Shown here: piece by piece, positions 15,472 to 24,142 of the stretch | How the letters are laid out: every line of letters starts with the position of its first letter | Numbering within the stretch: the stretch's first letter is position 1 | NCBI RefSeq assembly: GCF_000702165.1 | Contig: NZ_JNKU01000022.1 | Coordinates: 1 to 44,370, forward strand | Length of the DNA: 44,370 nucleotides | Source of the DNA: Sharpea azabuensis DSM 18934 | GTDB taxonomy: Bacteria; Bacillota_I; Bacilli_A; Erysipelotrichales; Coprobacillaceae | Direction: 5' to 3' | The notes under the pieces: model-generated | The model's database searches: none | Told to the model about the DNA's origin: nothing | Seen by the model: only the letters and a program-made list of their open reading frames with translations | Program-made: the position numbers and the translations under genes

Positions 15472-16671
15472 ATGGAAATACGTGATAATGTTTGTACATA
15501 TATTAGATTTAAAGGTGATTGTTCATTTAAAAAGATGGCTTTTAATGAAGTTGATGCGATGATCTTTGCCTTATTATCCTATGTGGATTTTAGAGGAATC
15601 CTTGATCAGCCATGTACATTAATAGATGCCTATCGAAGACTTTTAGTCGTTGAAGAAAAGGGCATTGATGATAGCCGTCCCCACATGTCCACAAGTCCGG
15701 ATTTATTGGAAATGGTCAAGCTGATGGCAAATTCAGTACGTTTTCATGATATTGTTCTTGATCATTATGTGGATGAATATTCACTTTCACAAAGTGAACA
15801 GTTTGCGGCTTTAATGATAACTTTCATGCCACGCTTTCATGTCTTTAGTTTTAGAGGAACGGATGATTCGCTAGCTGGCTGGAAGGAAAACTGGGAAATG
15901 ATTTATAAGATGCCAGTATCTGGACAAACCAAAGCCTTAGCCTATATTCAACAACATATTTTATCAAAATGGTATCACAGCTTTGATCACTACTGGCTTG
16001 TTGGTCATTCAAAGGGCGGTAACCTAGCTGTCTATGGGGCATGCTGCCTTGAGGAAAAGCAAGCTAAAAAGATCGCTGGTATTTACAATTTTGATGGACC
16101 TGGTTTTCGTTTTCCACTGACCAATTTCCCACACTATACAGCATTAAAGTCACGTATTCATAGCTATACCCCTAGTTTTTCAGTCATCGGTATGACTTTT
16201 GAGTATTATCATAAGGATTATACGATACAGTCATTTGAAGAAGGCTTAGGTCAGCATCTTGGCTTTAGCTGGGTTGTTTGTAATGATCACTTTGTCCGCA
16301 GTACGCGTGATGAAGAAAGCAAACAAGTAGAAGAGCTGTTTCATAGCTGGCTAAGCGAAATTCCTTTAGATGAACGTGAACAGTTTGTTCAATCATTATT
16401 TGAAGTGCTTGAGCAGGCCAAAATCACTAATCTACAGGAATTTCTTCATATGGATATGAAAGCAATGATTGAAGTGGTCAAGGCAATGGGTGGCATTGAT
16501 GGCGAAAGAAGGAACTTGATTATTCGTATTCTAACGCTCCTAGTAGCCAAAAGTGCCAAACCACGTGTTGAACGCTTAAGCGAGAACGTTGAGAAAATTG
16601 GTAATGCATTAAGCTTGAATACACAAAAGATTATCGATAAATTCAGTAAGAGAGGTAACGACAATGAGTGA
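15472..16671 (+). CDS. Lipase-fold protein of the DUF2974 (Mbeg1-like) family
   Basis: A protein of 399 residues with a nucleophile elbow GHSKGGNLAVYGA (G-x-S-x-G) and the preceding VFSFRGTDDSLAGWKENWEM, both typical of the DUF2974 alpha/beta-hydrolase family of Bacillota. No signal peptide or membrane segment is visible, so it is probably cytoplasmic. Substrates of this family are not established. The C-terminal third has no recognised domain. The ATG at 15472 follows GGAGGGG; a TTG at 15460 in the same frame overlaps that site and was rejected. The next gene overlaps its end by eight bases, so it heads a seven-gene run. Confidence 0.82.
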   Translation: MEIRDNVCTYIRFKGDCSFKKMAFNEVDAMIFALLSYVDFRGILDQPCTLIDAYRRLLVVEEKGIDDSRPHMSTSPDLLEMVKLMANSVRFHDIVLDHYVDEYSLSQSEQFAALMITFMPRFHVFSFRGTDDSLAGWKENWEMIYKMPVSGQTKALAYIQQHILSKWYHSFDHYWLVGHSKGGNLAVYGACCLEEKQAKKIAGIYNFDGPGFRFPLTNFPHYTALKSRIHSYTPSFSVIGMTFEYYHKDYTIQSFEEGLGQHLGFSWVVCNDHFVRSTRDEESKQVEELFHSWLSEIPLDEREQFVQSLFEVLEQAKITNLQEFLHMDMKAMIEVVKAMGGIDGERRNLIIRILTLLVAKSAKPRVERLSENVEKIGNALSLNTQKIIDKFSKRGNDNE

Positions 16672-17638
16672 TATGAATTTAACTGGTCCTTGGCCAGGCC
16701 CTGAAGGCCTGATTCCAGAACCACCAAAGAATGCTGCTGATGCGAATGGGCATACGAGAAATTATTTAGACAGTATTTTAATTGAAGAACGCATTATTGA
16801 TGCGATTGAACCAGATTTACATTTTGACTTATGGGGTAAGTCATTTGCCTCACCCATCATGATGCCAGCTTTTTCTCATTTAAATAAGGTTGGAGAAAAT
16901 GGCCGTACACCAATGGAAGAATATGCCCAGGCAGCCAAAGAACTACAGGTTGTCAATTGGGTAGGCATGGAACCTGATGATGAATTTGAAAAGATTGCCG
17001 CTGTCGGTGCGAAAACAGGACGCATCATTAAGCCATTCAAAGATAAACAAGAAATCTATCGCCAGATTGACAAGGCGCATGAATGTGGAGCGATTGCTGT
17101 AGGTATTGATATTGATCATGTTTTTGGCAAGGATGGCAAGTATGATGTTGTTGATGGGATTGAACTAGGAAGTGTGACATGTGAGGATCTTAAGAATTAT
17201 GTCAACTATTCAAAGGTGCCTTTTGTCGCTAAGGGTGTTTTGAGTGTGACTGATGCGCTTAAATGTAAAGAAGCCGGAGTCGATGCCATTTTTATCTCGC
17301 ACCATCATGGCCGCATGCCTTTTGCGATTCAGCCTCTCGCTATCTTGCCGCAAATCAAGAAGGTGCTAGCGGGTACAGGAATGATGATTTTTGTTGATTG
17401 TCATATTGATGATGGCTATGATGCCTATAAGGCACTTGCTTTAGGAGCGGATGCTGTATCAGTAGGACGTGGAATTCTACCTGGCTTGTTGAAAGAAGGC
17501 ACTGAGGGTGTCATCAAGAAAGTCAATAAAATGAATGAACAATTAAGTGAGTTAATGGGTTATACAAATGTGCATAATGTCAATGAGTTTGACCCAAGTG
17601 TTCTCTACATTTATGGCCATCAGTTTGAAAAGGAGTAA
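16664..17638 (+). CDS. FMN-dependent alpha-hydroxy-acid dehydrogenase/oxidase-family protein
   Basis: A 324-residue TIM-barrel flavoprotein. It shows the FMN-binding segments SFASPIMMPAFSHL, VPFVAKGVLSVTDALKCKEAGVDAIFIS and FVDCHIDDGYDAYKALALGADAVSVGRG, and the catalytic base region SHHHGRMP, matching the S-N-H-G-x-R motif of glycolate/lactate oxidases. The carboxylate-binding Arg usually found in the D-x6-R stretch appears replaced by Lys in DHVFGKDGKYD, so the substrate may not be a classical alpha-hydroxy acid. It is shorter than lactate oxidase (about 370 residues). Peroxiredoxin Bcp starts six bases after its stop. Oxidase versus dehydrogenase activity cannot be told. Confidence 0.78.
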   Translation: MSDMNLTGPWPGPEGLIPEPPKNAADANGHTRNYLDSILIEERIIDAIEPDLHFDLWGKSFASPIMMPAFSHLNKVGENGRTPMEEYAQAAKELQVVNWVGMEPDDEFEKIAAVGAKTGRIIKPFKDKQEIYRQIDKAHECGAIAVGIDIDHVFGKDGKYDVVDGIELGSVTCEDLKNYVNYSKVPFVAKGVLSVTDALKCKEAGVDAIFISHHHGRMPFAIQPLAILPQIKKVLAGTGMMIFVDCHIDDGYDAYKALALGADAVSVGRGILPGLLKEGTEGVIKKVNKMNEQLSELMGYTNVHNVNEFDPSVLYIYGHQFEKE

Positions 17639-17644
17639 AGAAAT

Positions 17645-18097
17645 ATGCTTGAAGTAGGAAGTCTTGCACCAGATTTTTCATTACCGGATGAAAATGGTGA
17701 GATCCATAAGTTAAGTGACTATCGTGGTCAAAAAGTGATTTTATATTTCTATCCAAAAGACAATACCGCCGGATGCACAAGGCAGGCATGTGGCTTCAAA
17801 GACCGTTATCCGCTTATTCAAGAAAAGGGTGCTGTTGTTTTGGGTATTTCAAAAGATTCTGCCAGAGCACATAAGAATTTTAAGACCAAATATGATTTAC
17901 CCTTTACTTTGTTGTCAGATCCTGAACACCAGGTGATTGAAATGTATGATGTCTGGAAGGAAAAGAAGAATTATGGCAGAGTCTATATGGGCATTGTCAG
18001 AAGTACTTATCTGATTGATGAGAAGGGCATTATTGTCAAAGCTTTAGAGAAAGTCAAACCTGATCAGAATCCTCAGGATATGGTGGATGTGCTATGA
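17645..18097 (+). CDS. bcp: Thiol peroxidase Bcp (PrxQ-type peroxiredoxin)
   Basis: A 150-residue peroxiredoxin. The active site lies in YPKDNTAGCTRQACGF, with peroxidatic Cys44 and resolving Cys49 (C-x4-C), the arrangement of atypical two-cysteine BCP/PrxQ enzymes. It opens EVGSLAPDFSLPDENGE, typical of the family. It reduces hydrogen peroxide and organic hydroperoxides with thioredoxin. The stop overlaps the yaaA ATG by four bases, and the flavoenzyme gene directly precedes it, so it is embedded in a redox-stress group. Confidence 0.95.
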   Translation: MLEVGSLAPDFSLPDENGEIHKLSDYRGQKVILYFYPKDNTAGCTRQACGFKDRYPLIQEKGAVVLGISKDSARAHKNFKTKYDLPFTLLSDPEHQVIEMYDVWKEKKNYGRVYMGIVRSTYLIDEKGIIVKALEKVKPDQNPQDMVDVL

Positions 18098-18846
18098 GAA
18101 TCATCTTCTCACCGACAAAGAAAATGGTTCATGATGAATATGCCTCCTATCAACATCTGCCCGTCTTTCTTGATGAGACAAGCAAGATCTTAGCTTATCT
18201 TCAGTCATTAAGCTTCGAAGAACTCAAGAAACTATGGAAATGTAATGACAAGCTAGCGAAAGAGAATTATGAACGTATTCAGGATATGGATTTAAGGGGT
18301 CATTTGACACCAGCTCTTTTTGCCTATACAGGTTTGGCTTTTAGCCATCTTGCCCCCAATATTTTAAGTGAAGAGGCTTATCAATATCTTGAAGAACATT
18401 TGCGTATTCTTTCAGGCTTCTATGGTGTCCTCAAGCCCTTTGATGGCGTAACGCCTTATCGCTTAGAAATGCAAAGCAAGACAAAGATAGAGGGCTATAA
18501 AGATCTTTATATGTTCTGGGATTATAAGCTCTACGAAGAAGTTATTGATGAGAGTCATCTGATTATCAATCTTGCCAGCAAGGAATATGCCAAGTGTATT
18601 GAGAACTTTCTAAGTGATGAAGATCTGATGGTAACGATTGTATTTGGTGAATATAAAGATGGCAAGGTCATTTCCAAAGGTACAAAAGCGAAGATGGCAA
18701 GAGGTGAAATGGTACGCTATCTGGCAATGAATAGAATTGAAGATCTTGAGGGTATAAAAGGCTTTGATGCTATGAACTATCAGTACGATAAGACACTGAG
18801 TGATGAACGCACATATTATTTTATAGAAAATGATGTTGAGGAGTGA
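18094..18846 (+). CDS. yaaA: Peroxide stress protein YaaA (DUF328/UPF0246)
   Basis: A 250-residue protein with the conserved YaaA start MRIIFSPTKKM, LYAF-like segments around FAYTGLAFSHL, RILSGFYGVLKPFDGVTPYRLEM, and NLASKEYAKCI. In E. coli YaaA is induced by OxyR, lowers free iron and limits damage under hydrogen peroxide; the fold binds DNA. It overlaps bcp by four bases, supporting a shared peroxide function. Length is normal. Confidence 0.95.
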   Translation: MRIIFSPTKKMVHDEYASYQHLPVFLDETSKILAYLQSLSFEELKKLWKCNDKLAKENYERIQDMDLRGHLTPALFAYTGLAFSHLAPNILSEEAYQYLEEHLRILSGFYGVLKPFDGVTPYRLEMQSKTKIEGYKDLYMFWDYKLYEEVIDESHLIINLASKEYAKCIENFLSDEDLMVTIVFGEYKDGKVISKGTKAKMARGEMVRYLAMNRIEDLEGIKGFDAMNYQYDKTLSDERTYYFIENDVEE

Positions 18847-18850
18847 TGTC

Positions 18851-19393
18851 ATGAAGAAACTCTATTTCACAAGACATGGCCAGACATTCTGGAATGTTGA
18901 AAACAAAATATGTGGGGCAACGGATATCGGTTTAACAGAACTTGGTCATAGACAGGCTATTGCCTGCGGGCAAGCTATTCTTGATGCCCATTTGCCTATC
19001 GATCTCATTCTCTATTCGCCTTTAATAAGAGCTAAGGATACAGCTATGCATATAAGTGAAATCACCGGTATTAAGGCGATGGAAGAAAGAAGGCTTAAGG
19101 AACAGAATTTTGGTAAGTTTGAATCAACACCCCGTGATGGTCATGATTTCTATCTTGCGAAAAGGACATTCTGTTATGACTTTGATGGAGGCGAAAGCAT
19201 GATGCAGATGGCTCATCGTATCTATGGGCTGCTTGATGAATTAAAAGAAAGTGACAAGACGTATTTACTAGTGGCACATAATGGTATTGCACGCATTGTT
19301 GCGTCTTATTTTCACAATATGACCAATGATGAATTTGCGAGTGCGGGCATTAAAAACTGTGAAGTTGTGACTTATACATTCAAGGATGTTTAA
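18851..19393 (+). CDS. Histidine phosphatase family protein (phosphoglycerate mutase-like)
   Basis: A protein of 180 residues with the phosphohistidine motif TRHGQTFWN (RHG), LYSPLIRAKDTAMHI, an acidic REQ-like FGKFE segment and the second catalytic histidine in VAHNGIARIV. The fold covers phosphatases and mutases with many substrates, such as sugar phosphates and cobalamin precursors; substrate is not predictable here. The ATG at 18851 follows GAGGAGTGATGTC; an in-frame start at 18830 would overlap yaaA and lacks a ribosome site. It is the fifth gene of the operon. Confidence 0.85.
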   Translation: MKKLYFTRHGQTFWNVENKICGATDIGLTELGHRQAIACGQAILDAHLPIDLILYSPLIRAKDTAMHISEITGIKAMEERRLKEQNFGKFESTPRDGHDFYLAKRTFCYDFDGGESMMQMAHRIYGLLDELKESDKTYLLVAHNGIARIVASYFHNMTNDEFASAGIKNCEVVTYTFKDV

Positions 19394-19409
19394 GATAAAG
19401 GAGTAAATG

Positions 19410-20360
19410 ATGTTAAAAATAATTGAAAAGATCAATGCATATGAAGAGATTCTTATCTATCGCCATGTCAATCCAGATCTGGATGCCTATGGCTCACAGC
19501 TAGGCATGTATGCCTTCTTAAAAGCAAATTATCCTTTTAAGAATATTGTGCTTATGGGACAAGAGGATGAAGGCCTCAATAAAATCTTCTTACCTGAAGG
19601 CATGCCAATTACAAAGCCAACAGGCAAGAAAGCATTAGCCATCGTACTCGATACTGCCAACAGAGAACGAATTGATGGTGATTTATCATTAGCACAGGAA
19701 GTGATTAAGATTGATCACCATTTAGTTGTTGATCAATATGGTGATTTAAATTATGAACGCGTGGATGCTTCTAGCTGTGCTGAGATTGTGACATTGTTGA
19801 TTGGGGAAGTACTCGGCAGTTACAATCTAAGTGTGCAGGGAGCACGGGCACTTTATATTGGGATTGTGGGGGATTCTAATCGCTTCCTCTACCGTAATAC
19901 TTCAAGACATACTTTTGAAGCAGCTTCAATCTTGATTGATCAAGGTATTGATATTGAAGAAATCTATGCTTCAATGTATGTGCGTAAAGAGAAGGATTTG
20001 CAGGTTACAAAATATATTCTGAATCATTATAAGAATGCAGGTGGCTTTGCCTATTATTATCTTAGTGATGAGACCCTAAAAACACTTGGCATTAGCCGTA
20101 ATGAAGGTTCAAATTATGTCAATGTTTTAAGCAATGTTGAAGAATTCAAAATATGGGGTGCAATTACTGAAAATAAGGAAGCAGGCAATATTCGTGTTTC
20201 CTTGCGTTCAAGACATTATCCGGTCAATGAAGTCGCTTCACGTTATCATGGTGGGGGGCATATGCTTGCAGCAGGCGCCACACTAGAAACAATTGATCAA
20301 CTGCCTGATCTTATTAACGATGTGCAGGAGGTGATTGCACATGGACGAGAAGAAGAGTGA
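19410..20360 (+). CDS. nrnA: DHH/DHHA1 phosphoesterase, NrnA-type oligoribonuclease/pAp phosphatase
   Basis: A protein of about 316 residues with all DHH motifs: RHVNPDLDAYGSQ, LDTANRERI, KIDHH, GDSNRF, and a C-terminal DHHA1 domain ending in HGGGHMLAAGA. NrnA degrades short RNA oligomers and dephosphorylates 3'-phosphoadenosine 5'-phosphate; related DhhP proteins cleave c-di-AMP intermediates, so the exact substrate is open. The start is ATG 19410, or ATG 19407 just before it; the former is better spaced from AAAGGAG. Its end overlaps the next gene by 20 bases. Confidence 0.88.
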   Translation: MLKIIEKINAYEEILIYRHVNPDLDAYGSQLGMYAFLKANYPFKNIVLMGQEDEGLNKIFLPEGMPITKPTGKKALAIVLDTANRERIDGDLSLAQEVIKIDHHLVVDQYGDLNYERVDASSCAEIVTLLIGEVLGSYNLSVQGARALYIGIVGDSNRFLYRNTSRHTFEAASILIDQGIDIEEIYASMYVRKEKDLQVTKYILNHYKNAGGFAYYYLSDETLKTLGISRNEGSNYVNVLSNVEEFKIWGAITENKEAGNIRVSLRSRHYPVNEVASRYHGGGHMLAAGATLETIDQLPDLINDVQEVIAHGREEE

Positions 20361-21972
20361 GGAGAAGAAAAGAGAGAAAAATCCTTTTAAAGAGACATTA
20401 CTCGCCCTGCTTATTACATGCATTATGTTTGTGGCGAGCGAGTATTTTACTTTAACACCGATTAACTTTCATAGTCGAACATTTCTTGTCACATTGGCTA
20501 TTACGATTGGCGTCTTCGTCTTTCTGCGTTTGATTTTTTTGCATCGTTTTGATAAGTTGCAGTGGCTTTTATGCCTATTGATCGTTGTAGCTCTTGGCGT
20601 GAATGCAATTGGTCCTTATTTATCGACAGAAATGTTGAATGCGAAAAAGTATGCGCGTCAAATACAGCTGACAAAAAGCAATGATTTCTATAAAGATAAT
20701 GAGAAAGTGACAGAGAATGCCATCCCTGTTGTTGACAAGCAATCGGCAATTAAGCTTGGTGACAAGAAGATGGGCTCAATGAGTGAATATGTCAGCCAGT
20801 TTGTGGTTGATAATACGTATAACCAGATCAATTACAATGGTAAAGCTGTTCGTGTGACGACACTTAACTATGGTAGCAATCTTAAATGGCTGACGAATCA
20901 CTGGTCCGGGCTTCCCGCCTATATCATGGTTGATATGGTCACTCAGGATACAAAGATTGTGAAACTTGAAAACAAGATGAAGTTTACCATTCATGATCAT
21001 TTCTTTCGTAATATTAATCGCTATATTCGTTTCCGTTATCCAACTTTGATGTATGCGAAACCAGCGTTTGAAATTGATGAAAAGGGTAACCCGTTTTATG
21101 TTGCGCCAGTCTACACTTATGAGATTGGATTATTTGGCGGCAGGGATATTAAGGGAGCGATTGTCGTTGATGCATCAAGTGGGCATGTGCGCTACTACCG
21201 CAGGGAAAAAGTGCCTAAATGGGTGGACCGTGTCTATCCTGCTGAGCTCATCTACAAGCAACTTGAAAATTCAGGCAAGTATTCAGGGGGCTTTTTCAAT
21301 AACTACTTATCACAAAAAGGTGTCCTCAAGCCGACAAAGGGTTATTCCTATCTAGCTATTGATGATGATATTTATATGTATACAGGCTTTACATCAGTCT
21401 CGGGAGATAGCAGTAATGTTGGTTTTGCCCTTGTCAATATGCGCACAAAGAAAGCCAAATTCTATCCTATTGCAGGAGCAACAGAAGCGAGTGCGATGAA
21501 ATCCGCAAAAGGCAAGGTGGAAAACTATGGCTATGATGCGACATTCCCTATCTTGTTGAATGTTGATAATGTCCCTAGTTACTTCCTTTCTTTAAAGGAT
21601 GAAGAAGGCCTGGTTAAGAAATATGCCTTTGTCTCAGTCGAGAATTATGAGATTGTCGGCATTGGTGATAGTGTAAAAGAGGCCCGGGAAAATTATATGA
21701 AGCTGATTAATGATTCAGGGCATGCGAAAATCAAGACCTTGACAAATAAAACTGAAGGCAAGATTGCTTCCATCAAGGAAGTCGTTGTTGATGGCAATAC
21801 AACCTACTATTTCACTTTAGAAAATGATACGAAGACATATATTGCTTCCATCAAGGTAAACCCACAGCTGCCTTTAAGCAAAGCAGGGGATGAAGTCAAA
21901 CTGACTTATCTTGATGATAGTAATGAAGCAAAAACTGTCACAAAACTTATATTTATCACAACCAAAAGCTAA
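20341..21972 (+). CDS. Unrecognised membrane protein with large outer domain
   Basis: A 543-residue protein that I do not recognise. After a charged N-terminus (EKKSEEKKREKNP) come three hydrophobic segments at about residues 18-36, 43-62 and 70-90, then about 450 residues that would be mostly outside the membrane. This part has motif-like stretches NINRYIRFRYP, YVAPVYTYEIGLFGG, VDASSGHVRYYRR and VGFALVNMRTKKAKFYPI, the last suggesting a repeated PepSY-like or beta-rich architecture. The C-terminal 80 residues look like a beta-barrel add-on (KIASIKEVVVDGNTTYYF). AGGAGGT lies eight bases before ATG 20341. It closes the operon and its stop lies in the terminator stem. Confidence 0.75.
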   Translation: MDEKKSEEKKREKNPFKETLLALLITCIMFVASEYFTLTPINFHSRTFLVTLAITIGVFVFLRLIFLHRFDKLQWLLCLLIVVALGVNAIGPYLSTEMLNAKKYARQIQLTKSNDFYKDNEKVTENAIPVVDKQSAIKLGDKKMGSMSEYVSQFVVDNTYNQINYNGKAVRVTTLNYGSNLKWLTNHWSGLPAYIMVDMVTQDTKIVKLENKMKFTIHDHFFRNINRYIRFRYPTLMYAKPAFEIDEKGNPFYVAPVYTYEIGLFGGRDIKGAIVVDASSGHVRYYRREKVPKWVDRVYPAELIYKQLENSGKYSGGFFNNYLSQKGVLKPTKGYSYLAIDDDIYMYTGFTSVSGDSSNVGFALVNMRTKKAKFYPIAGATEASAMKSAKGKVENYGYDATFPILLNVDNVPSYFLSLKDEEGLVKKYAFVSVENYEIVGIGDSVKEARENYMKLINDSGHAKIKTLTNKTEGKIASIKEVVVDGNTTYYFTLENDTKTYIASIKVNPQLPLSKAGDEVKLTYLDDSNEAKTVTKLIFITTKS

Positions 21973-21995
21973 TCATCATGGTTAGCTTTTTTGGT
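21961..21995 (+). terminator. Intrinsic terminator after the membrane protein gene
   Basis: AAAGCTAA (21965-21972) pairs with TTAGCTTT around an eight-base loop and is followed by a T run and GG. The stop codon TAA lies in the left arm. Confidence 0.85.
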
Positions 21996-22016
21996 CTATA
22001 ATTATAAGGGCTTCTA

Positions 22017-22025
22017 TGTTATAAT
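22017..22025 (+). promoter_or_regulatory. Extended -10 promoter of the two-component/smc/ffh operon
   Basis: TGT followed by TATAAT (22020-22025). A second TATAAT at 21997-22002 sits where a -35 box would be and could be an alternative -10. Confidence 0.65.
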
Positions 22026-22049
22026 GTATGGTATTGTGGGGTGATTATC

Positions 22050-22721
22050 ATGAAATCTAAGATTATGATTGTCGATGATGAAGAACATATTAGAGAATTG
22101 GTAAGATTCTATTTAGATAAAGAAGGTTTTGAATGCATTCAGGCGGCAAATGGTGAGCAGGCGATAGAAATCGTTGAAAACCAGTACATTGATTTGGCCA
22201 TTGTGGACATAATGATGCCTGGTATGGATGGCTTCACGCTTGTTGAAGAGATGCGTCAGTATCGTGCATTTCCTGTTATTATGCTGACGGCAAAGTCACA
22301 GTCAAAAGATAAGCTCAAAGGCTTTTCTCTTGGTGTTGATGACTATGTCACAAAGCCATTTGATCCAGAAGAGCTATTAGCCCGTGTTAAGGCAATCTTA
22401 AAACGTTATTCCATTAATTCTTCGAATATTGTTGAGATTGGTGATGTTGTCTTTGATGGTGATAAATATGAAGTACGCTATCTTGATGAAACGATTCATC
22501 TGCCATTGAAGCAATTTGAATTAGCCTTTGAGCTCGCTAAACATCCTAATCAGATCTTTACACGTGAACAGCTTATTGAGAAGATCTGGGGCATGGACTA
22601 TGACGGCTTTGATCGTACTGTAGATGTACATGTTAAGCGTATACGTGAAAATCTCAAAGGTTTACCAGGCTTTAAGTTTGTAACAGTTCGTGGTGTTGGC
22701 TATAAGCTTGAGGTGGAATAA
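22050..22721 (+). CDS. OmpR/PhoB-family response regulator
   Basis: A protein of 223 residues: an N-terminal receiver with acidic pocket VDDEEH, phosphoacceptor D53 in IVDIMMPGMDG, the Thr/Ser switch in VIMLTAKS and Lys in DYVTKPFDPEEL; then a winged-helix DNA-binding domain with REQLIEKIWGMDYDGFDRTVDVHVKRIR. ATG 22050 is chosen because GGGGTGA precedes it; the GTG at 22041 overlaps that site. It overlaps the kinase gene by one base (TAATG). Targets are unknown. Confidence 0.93.
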   Translation: MKSKIMIVDDEEHIRELVRFYLDKEGFECIQAANGEQAIEIVENQYIDLAIVDIMMPGMDGFTLVEEMRQYRAFPVIMLTAKSQSKDKLKGFSLGVDDYVTKPFDPEELLARVKAILKRYSINSSNIVEIGDVVFDGDKYEVRYLDETIHLPLKQFELAFELAKHPNQIFTREQLIEKIWGMDYDGFDRTVDVHVKRIRENLKGLPGFKFVTVRGVGYKLEVE

Positions 22722-24142
22722 TGAATCTCAAATCTGTTTATTCGAAATTGTTTATGGGATTTCTTATTACCCTCATCCTTTCTTTTAGCGCAACGGGCTA
22801 TTATATTGTTAAACGCTCTTCAAGCAATACACAAAGTGTTGCTTTGGAAGAATTGAAGGGTAGAAATGAACATATCGCGGATCTAGTAGAAGCTGTTGAT
22901 GAACAGGATATTAGACGCATCCTTGATGATTATGCCAAGACAAGCAAGAGTGCCTTTCATATTGAAGGGGGTACGCTTCATGATAGTTTTGGCAAAGTTC
23001 AGATTGGCTTAGTGCTTGATGATGCCTCAATGAAGTCAATGAAAGACAAGGAAGGCGTTGTCAAGATGAGAAATCATGATAATTTCTATCAGTACTCCAA
23101 AAGCTATAAAATTCATAATCAAATCTATATTATTACTGTCCAGAAAGATGTCAGCAAATCCGCATCAGCCTTTTTAGATTCTTTTATCTTGTCAGGTGTG
23201 ATCATGTTTCTTGTTGGGACAGTGGTATTTTTGGTTGTGAGTGATATTATTGTTAGACCTATTAGTAAATTAACGGCTGCCACAAAGGAACTATCAAAAG
23301 GGAATTACAAGGTTCGTGTTGGCTATGCGGGAGACGATGAGATTGGCAAGCTCTATGTTGCCTTCAATAAAATGGCTGTTGAGCTCAATAAGCAAGAAGC
23401 AAGAAGACAACAGTTTATCTCCGATGTTTCCCATGAGTTCCAGACGCCATTAACAGCCATCAGTGGTTTTGCGGGTATCTTGAAAATGGAAGATTTGCCC
23501 GCTGAGCAGCGTATGAAATATGCGGATATTATTGCCTTTAATGCTAAAAGACTCTCAACACTCTCAAAGAATATGTTGCAGTTGACTTTGCTGGAAGGTG
23601 AAGATGTCCAGCTAGAAAAAAGCAAATATTCCCTTATTGATCAGCTCAACCGTGTCATTGAGACGGAAGACAATAATGCTTTATCAAAAGATATCGAAAT
23701 TGAATTCAAACATCCTCGTGGTGATATTGAAATCGTTGGTGATGAAGCAAGAATGGAACAGGTCTGGATTAATCTTATTGGCAATGCCATCAAATATACT
23801 AATGAACATGGTGTCGTGACGGTAGATGTGCGTAAGACGACAAAGGATATTGAAGTACGTGTAGAGGATACGGGGGTAGGCATGAGTGAAGAAGCCATCA
23901 GTCATATCTTTGAACGTTTCTATCGTGAAGATAAATCTCGCAGCGTAGAAGGCAATGGGCTTGGTCTATCAATTGTTAAGAGAATCATAGATTTACATGA
24001 ATTCTCTCTTGATGTGACAAGTCAGGAAGATGTTGGCAGTGTTTTCACTGTCAAGATTCCCTATGCACCATTTAGTGATTTTGCGAAAAGATTAAATATA
24101 AAAAGAGATAAAGAACATGAAAATACTGGAAAAGAAGATTAA
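22721..24142 (+). CDS. Sensor histidine kinase (HAMP, HisKA, HATPase)
   Basis: A 473-residue kinase. Membrane segment one lies at about residues 9-31, an outer sensing region of about 120 residues follows, membrane segment two at about 152-176, then HAMP (VRPISKLTAATKELSKGNY), the dimerisation box with phospho-His238 in SDVSHEFQTPLTAISGF, and the ATP-binding domain with NLIGNAIKYTNEHG, VEDTGVGM and GNGLGLSIVKRI. The sensor region matches no named domain that I can recognise. It is cognate to the adjacent regulator. Its last 26 bases overlap xpt, so the signalling pair is coupled to the housekeeping genes downstream. Confidence 0.93.
   Translation: MNLKSVYSKLFMGFLITLILSFSATGYYIVKRSSSNTQSVALEELKGRNEHIADLVEAVDEQDIRRILDDYAKTSKSAFHIEGGTLHDSFGKVQIGLVLDDASMKSMKDKEGVVKMRNHDNFYQYSKSYKIHNQIYIITVQKDVSKSASAFLDSFILSGVIMFLVGTVVFLVVSDIIVRPISKLTAATKELSKGNYKVRVGYAGDDEIGKLYVAFNKMAVELNKQEARRQQFISDVSHEFQTPLTAISGFAGILKMEDLPAEQRMKYADIIAFNAKRLSTLSKNMLQLTLLEGEDVQLEKSKYSLIDQLNRVIETEDNNALSKDIEIEFKHPRGDIEIVGDEARMEQVWINLIGNAIKYTNEHGVVTVDVRKTTKDIEVRVEDTGVGMSEEAISHIFERFYREDKSRSVEGNGLGLSIVKRIIDLHEFSLDVTSQEDVGSVFTVKIPYAPFSDFAKRLNIKRDKEHENTGKED

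Noticed and set aside
24040-24117. Purine riboswitch upstream of xpt
   Set aside because: xpt starts inside the kinase coding sequence, leaving no room for a leader, and no aptamer-like segment is present.
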